A stretch of DNA of 64,000 nt from Kineosporia corallincola (GTDB taxonomy: Bacteria; Actinomycetota; Actinomycetes; Actinomycetales; Kineosporiaceae): positions 526,859 to 590,858 of the forward strand of contig NZ_JAHBAY010000005.1 in assembly GCF_018499875.1 (NCBI RefSeq), read 5' to 3'. The translations under genes and the position numbers were made by a program. Positions within the stretch are counted from its first letter, which is position 1; each line of letters begins with the position of its first letter. Below are positions 60,738-64,000 of this stretch, piece after piece. The notes beneath the pieces are model-generated. The model ran no database searches, was not told the origin of the DNA, and worked only from the letters and a program-made list of their open reading frames with translations.

Positions 60738-61440
60738 CCCGGCGGAAGGCCACGATGAAGGCGCTCGTCCTCCGGTAGCCGACCTGCCGGGCAACGGCGT
60801 CCACGCTCGTGCCCGCAACCAGCAACTGCACGGACGCGCGAATGCGCACCTGAGTACGCCAGTGGGTGAAACTGAGCCCGGTCTCGGTCTGGAACAACCG
60901 GGACAGCGTCCGCAGCCCGGTGTGGGTGAAATCGGCCCAGGCGGTCAGCTCTCGGGGGTCGGCGGGGTCGGCGACGAGCTGTTCGGCGATGACGCGAACA
61001 CGGGGGTCGGTGGGCATCGTCACGTGGATGTCGTGCGGCGGCAGCGGGGTGAGCAGACCGAACATCAGTGCCTCAGCGTGTTTTCGCTGGTCCGGCTCCG
61101 GATCCACGGAGTGCAGGAAGGTGATCAGCTCCCGCAGCAGCGTCCCGCCCGAGACGCCGGTGGGCCGGGACCAGGTGATCGGGCACCGGTCCGGATCGAC
61201 GGTGATCATCGTTCCCTCTCCAGGTCGTAGCAGCGTCCCGCTGTGCTCGATCCCGCCCGGCACCCACAGCCCATGTCCCGGTGGTATCAGCCACTCCCGG
61301 TCAGCGGCCGTGATCAGCGCGGTCGCCGTCCAGGTCCACAGCAGCTTCGGTTCCGGGTGCGTATGCATCCCGGTCTGCTGACGCGACCGGGATTCGCCCC
61401 GCTCGATGCTGAGGATGGGCGATCCGCCCCGCTCACTCAC
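60694..61440 (-). CDS. AraC family regulator (248 aa)
   Basis: N-terminal cupin-like sensor (GMHTHPEPKLLWTW, PPGHGLWVPGGIEHSG) and a C-terminal double HTH (RELTAWADFTHTGLRTLSRL, FQTETGLSFTHWRTQVRIRA, VGYRRTSAFIVAFRRVTGQT). The GTG at 61440 is my choice; the frame is open 87 bases further upstream without better support. Small-ligand-responsive activator or repressor; the target is unknown because neighbours are relics. Confidence 0.85.
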   Translation of the reverse strand: MSERGGSPILSIERGESRSRQQTGMHTHPEPKLLWTWTATALITAADREWLIPPGHGLWVPGGIEHSGTLLRPGEGTMITVDPDRCPITWSRPTGVSGGTLLRELITFLHSVDPEPDQRKHAEALMFGLLTPLPPHDIHVTMPTDPRVRVIAEQLVADPADPRELTAWADFTHTGLRTLSRLFQTETGLSFTHWRTQVRIRASVQLLVAGTSVDAVARQVGYRRTSAFIVAFRRVTGQTPGTYLRGQG

Positions 61441-61495
61441 CCGAATACCCCACTGACAGCACCATTCCGAGGACCGGATGCGCCAGGTACACCGC

Positions 61496-61715
61496 TCACG
61501 CCGGCCTCTGCCGCAGCGCCAGCCCATCGATGATCATGGCCAGCCCGGCTTCGAAGGCCGAGGACTGATCGAAACCTGGGACGTCGGGGGCATCTTCATC
61601 CATGACCGCGTCGGCCTGCTCCTCCAGGACGCTGCCGACCGTGAACCGGCTGGCCGCCAGCATGGCCATCTGGGCGTCCTGCTCGGGCATGCCCGATTCG
61701 ACCAGGAACCACATC
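61496..61715 (-). pseudogene. C-terminal fragment of a TetR regulator
   Basis: Reads MWFLVESGMPEQDAQMAML, RFTVGSVLEEQAD and SSAFEAGLAMIIDGLALRQR, the final helices of a TetR_C_1 (tetracycline repressor-like) domain. The DNA-binding half is missing. It begins exactly where a Uma2-like fragment ends in another frame. Confidence 0.65.
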
Positions 61716-61938
61716 TTAACTCGCGCAACGCCTTGGTCAGACAAGCAACAAGATCCTGGTGCTGGACATCTGGCGAAGAGGTCAGGATCAGGCTCCCGTT
61801 GAGCAGTTCGGTGCGCCCGAGTTCATGGGGAGTGCCCCACAGATCCTCGATCGTCAACGGCCGACGACGCGCCAGATGCATGAGCCTGGCCAGGTGAAGA
61901 TCAACGTCGTCCAGCGGTTCCGTGGGTCCAGCGTTCAT
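61716..61938 (-). pseudogene. N-terminal fragment of a Uma2 family endonuclease-like gene
   Basis: ATG 61938, then RRRPLTIEDLWGTPHELGRT, ELLNGSLILTSSPDVQHQDL and LTKALREL. This is the first third of a Uma2 (PD-(D/E)xK-like) protein. The catalytic part is gone, and the sequence switches out of frame into the TetR fragment near 61715. Confidence 0.65.
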
Positions 61939-62043
61939 CTGCCACCGCCTCCACCACGCTCCACTTTCATGTTCGTCACCGACAGCCACGTCATCGTCGT
62001 GAGCCTCTCGTTTCGCAACGCAAGATCGGTCAAGCGCCAGCAA

Positions 62044-62661
62044 TCACCGCGCAGGCCCGACACCGTCGAGCAGATTGGCGACCAGGGCCTCGATGAACGC
62101 GTGCGTGACCGGTTCGTCGGGGACCAGCAGGCGGTGGTAGACCGCTCCCCACAGCTGATCGACGAGAACCTTCACATCGACGTGCTCGCGGATCTCCCCA
62201 CGGTCCTGTGCCTCGGCCAGTCGCCGGTACGCCAGTTCCCGGCGTTCCGAGGAGTACCGGGCGCGGATGGCGAGGGAGAGTTCGTGATCGGTCTGCGAGG
62301 CTCCGACGAGCTCCAGGTAGGAGCGGCCGACCGGCGACTGCATGACCTGCGCGAACGAGTGCAGTTGCTGGAGCAGGTCGGTGCGCAGATCGGTGTTGTG
62401 GTCGAAGGCCAGGGGCTCGGACACCACGTGAAAGTAGGCCTCCAGAGCCAGGGCTCGTGGTGACGGCCAGAGTTTGTACAGGGTCGTCTTGCTGACGCCC
62501 GCCGCCTTGGCCACCCGGTCGAAGGTGAGATCGGCGGTTCCCTCGGCCACGATGAGCTCACTGGTCGCCCGCAGCACGTCGGCCTGCACCTCGTCGATGG
62601 GCCGGCGGCCGCGCCCGCGCGTGCGCGGCGCGGCCCCCGGTCCCTCGGTCTTCCTGGTCAC
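62044..62661 (-). CDS. TetR family regulator, paralog of 5559-6173 (205 aa)
   Basis: HTH at about residues 28-72 (LIVAEGTADLTFDRVAKAAG, VSKTTLYKLWPSP) and a C-terminal domain sharing VDVKVLVDQLWGAVYHRLLV with the first TetR. GTG start 62661. The SDR pseudogene lies just upstream on the same strand, which differs from the divergent layout of the first module. The two operators of the first module are not repeated here. Confidence 0.9.
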   Translation of the reverse strand: MTRKTEGPGAAPRTRGRGRRPIDEVQADVLRATSELIVAEGTADLTFDRVAKAAGVSKTTLYKLWPSPRALALEAYFHVVSEPLAFDHNTDLRTDLLQQLHSFAQVMQSPVGRSYLELVGASQTDHELSLAIRARYSSERRELAYRRLAEAQDRGEIREHVDVKVLVDQLWGAVYHRLLVPDEPVTHAFIEALVANLLDGVGPAR

Positions 62662-62729
62662 GTTCCGATCCTCTCCCCAGCTCTACCCGACGAGAGTGTA
62701 GGCAGTGCGACGAGGCCGACGTCGACGGA

Positions 62730-63616
62730 TCAACGGGCGACGGTGAGCAGATCGTCCAGGCCGATCCGGGTGAGGAACTCGCCACGCACCCGGTCCGCCA
62801 CGTCGCTCACCTCCTGCGGCCCGTCGTCCACCGGGTCGATGTGCACCCGGAACGGCCTGGATCCGTTGGGCAGGGCCACGATTCGCCGGATCTCGTCCGA
62901 CACCATCGAGGCCTGGGCATCGGGCGGGGAGAGCTCGGCGAGCTTGAGCCCCACCTGGTCCATCAGCCCGGCGTACCGCGTCTCATAGGCATCGGCGACG
63001 ACCTCGTCGGCGGGCCGGCCGCTGTGCGAGAAGTGGTTGGTGCCCTGGGTGAACGATCCGGGGACGACGATGGACGTCTCCACTCCCCACCGGGCGAGTT
63101 CCCCGGCGTAGCTCACGGCCAGCGAGTCCATGCCGGCCTTGGCCGCGAAATAGGGCGCCAGGTAAGGCGGGGTGCCGCCCTTGACACTCGTGCTGGACAC
63201 CCACAGCACCAGCCCTTCGCCCAGCTCCCGCATGGACGGCAGCACCGCCCGGTTCACCCGCTGGGTGAACAGCACGTTCACGTCGTACAGCTCGGCGAAC
63301 TGCTCGGGCGTGAACGCCTCGGCCGGGCCGACCACCATGTGCCCGGCGTTGTGGATCAGCACGTCGATCCACCTCGTCAAGAATGTGGGACGCCGCTGCC
63401 GTCACCGATTCGTCGGAGACGACGTCGAGCTCGACAGTCCGCAGATCCACTCCGTTGCGCGCCGAGTAGGCCGCGGCGGCCTCGACCCGCTCCGCGTTAC
63501 GGCCCCGCGTGTTGCAGCGCCACGCCTCCCAGGACCGAGCCGACCAGGGCGGCGCATGCCCGGTCGATGTCGGCCCGAATCCACACGACGATGCGCCTTC
63601 CCACGAAAGCCCTCAT
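62730..63616 (-). pseudogene. SDR pseudogene, paralog of the 8388-9275 gene
   Basis: C-terminal two thirds read well (IDVLIHNAGHMVVGPAEAFT, VNRAVLPSM, YFAAKAGMDSLAVSYAGELA, ETSIVVPGSFTQGTNHF) and align with the SDR at 8388. Upstream, GRNAERVEAAAAYSARNGVD and RTVELDVVSDESVTAAASHI lie in another frame. The first 30 codons from ATG 63616 have lost the glycine-rich cofactor motif (IVVWIRADIDRACAAL). At least two frameshifts; not functional. Confidence 0.8.
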
Positions 63617-64000
63617 GACTGAAGCTTTCCGAGCATGTCACTGATCCGCTGCCGGGCACCCGCGTCGCCGCTCTCGTAGCGGGAGGCCTGACGCAACAAG
63701 GCGACGGCCTGCACCGGCTCACGGTCCTGGATGATCTCGGCCAGAGCGATACGGGCCTGCACGCCCCGGCGGTCGAAGCGCCGGCGATGTGCTTGCAGCC
63801 AGGCGAAGTCGGCATTGGGCTGGTCAGCCAGTTTCCCGACGTGCAGCGCAACCGCTGTGCGCAGCAGATTTTCACGGTCGGGCGAATGGGGTGTGGCGTT
63901 GATCAGGGCCTCGGTGAAGATCCGTACGTCGACGTCCAGGAAGTCGGCAAGGCGGTAATGACCGCCACCGTTGACGACGGCGTTCACCGACTCGTCCTGA
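63613..64000 (-). CDS. BTAD-type transcriptional activator, 5' partial
   Basis: The frame is open to the right edge. What is visible is a helical bacterial transcriptional activator domain: YRLADFLDVDVRIFTEALIN, RENLLRTAVALHVGKLAD, FAWLQAHRRRFDRRGVQARI and a terminal TPR-like helix pair (PVQAVALLRQASRYESGDAG). Such domains end SARP-like or LysM-linked regulators. The rest of the gene lies beyond the window. Its stop overlaps the ATG of the SDR pseudogene. Confidence 0.75.
   Translation of the reverse strand, partial: QDESVNAVVNGGGHYRLADFLDVDVRIFTEALINATPHSPDRENLLRTAVALHVGKLADQPNADFAWLQAHRRRFDRRGVQARIALAEIIQDREPVQAVALLRQASRYESGDAGARQRISDMLGKLQS

Noticed and set aside
62680..62710. A second copy of the TetR operator near the paralogous TetR
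   Set aside because: A loosely similar sequence (TCTCGTCGGGTAG) is present but lacks the paired half-sites of the first module.
1..64000. tRNA, rRNA, intact transposase or attachment sites
   Set aside because: Looked for on both strands by eye; none could be supported.

Overview
The window is high-GC DNA with strong G/C bias at third codon positions, many GTG and TTG starts, and dense four-base ATGA/GTGA stop-start overlaps. It also carries actinobacterial families (XRE with DUF397, CGNR zinc finger, BTAD regulator, AurF-like oxygenase, lipoprotein class A beta-lactamase next to a LysR/BlaB-like pair). The source is an actinomycete, possibly Kineosporia-like, but genus level is a guess. I saw no rRNA, tRNA, CRISPR array or intact insertion sequence.

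Layout. 0-5.5 kb: a partial SDR, two tandem orphan paralogs (one frameshifted), and an EamA exporter divergent from a MocR regulator. 5.5-9.3 kb: a TetR regulator with two palindromic operators, divergent from a secreted sugar dehydrogenase-like lipoprotein and two SDRs. 9.3-18.9 kb: the best understood block, a contiguous minus-strand catabolic operon. Its order is ROK repressor, MFS importer, 37-residue peptide, C-glycoside deglycosidase beta and alpha subunits, lactonase, Gfo/Idh/MocA, TIM-barrel isomerase and GMC oxidoreductase. It fits breakdown of C- or O-glycosides through a 3-keto sugar and ends at a perfect 18-bp hairpin. 19-25 kb: a FUSC membrane protein, two pseudogenes, an atypical response regulator lacking the phospho-aspartate, a CGNR regulator and AzlCD. 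25-31 kb: uncharacterised genes including a large 2OG-Fe(II) oxygenase.

31-37 kb: a two-gene XRE-ImmA/IrrE plus PIN-like nuclease operon (toxin-antitoxin or defence candidate), then a beta-lactamase controlled by a divergent LysR and BlaB-like pair, and a thioredoxin. 37-45 kb: a gene graveyard with truncated SDR, DUF397, nucleoside hydrolase, helicase and DUF262/DUF234-like relics among intact DUF397/XRE, L,D-transpeptidase and I36 inhibitor genes. 45-51.4 kb: a compact, tightly coupled biosynthetic cluster (ACP, KAS III, KAS-like partner, AurF-type di-iron oxygenase, methyltransferase, adenylation enzyme, MFS exporter) that I cannot match to a known product. 51.4-57 kb: epoxide hydrolase, SDR, ECF-like sigma factor with membrane partner, and a GH10 xylanase lipoprotein. 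57-59.5 kb: a PstI/BsuBI-type restriction-modification pair of less GC-biased codon use, probably acquired. 59.5-64 kb: further relics, an AraC regulator, and a second TetR-SDR module paralogous to the one at 5.5-9.3 kb but with its SDR broken; a partial BTAD regulator runs off the end.

Two candidates for undescribed biology stand out: the 45-51 kb ACP/AurF cluster and the 31-33 kb ImmA/IrrE-PIN operon. The density of broken genes (about fourteen) is itself unusual. Only one lesion sits in a homopolymer, so most are unlikely to be simple sequencing errors, though reads are needed to confirm this.
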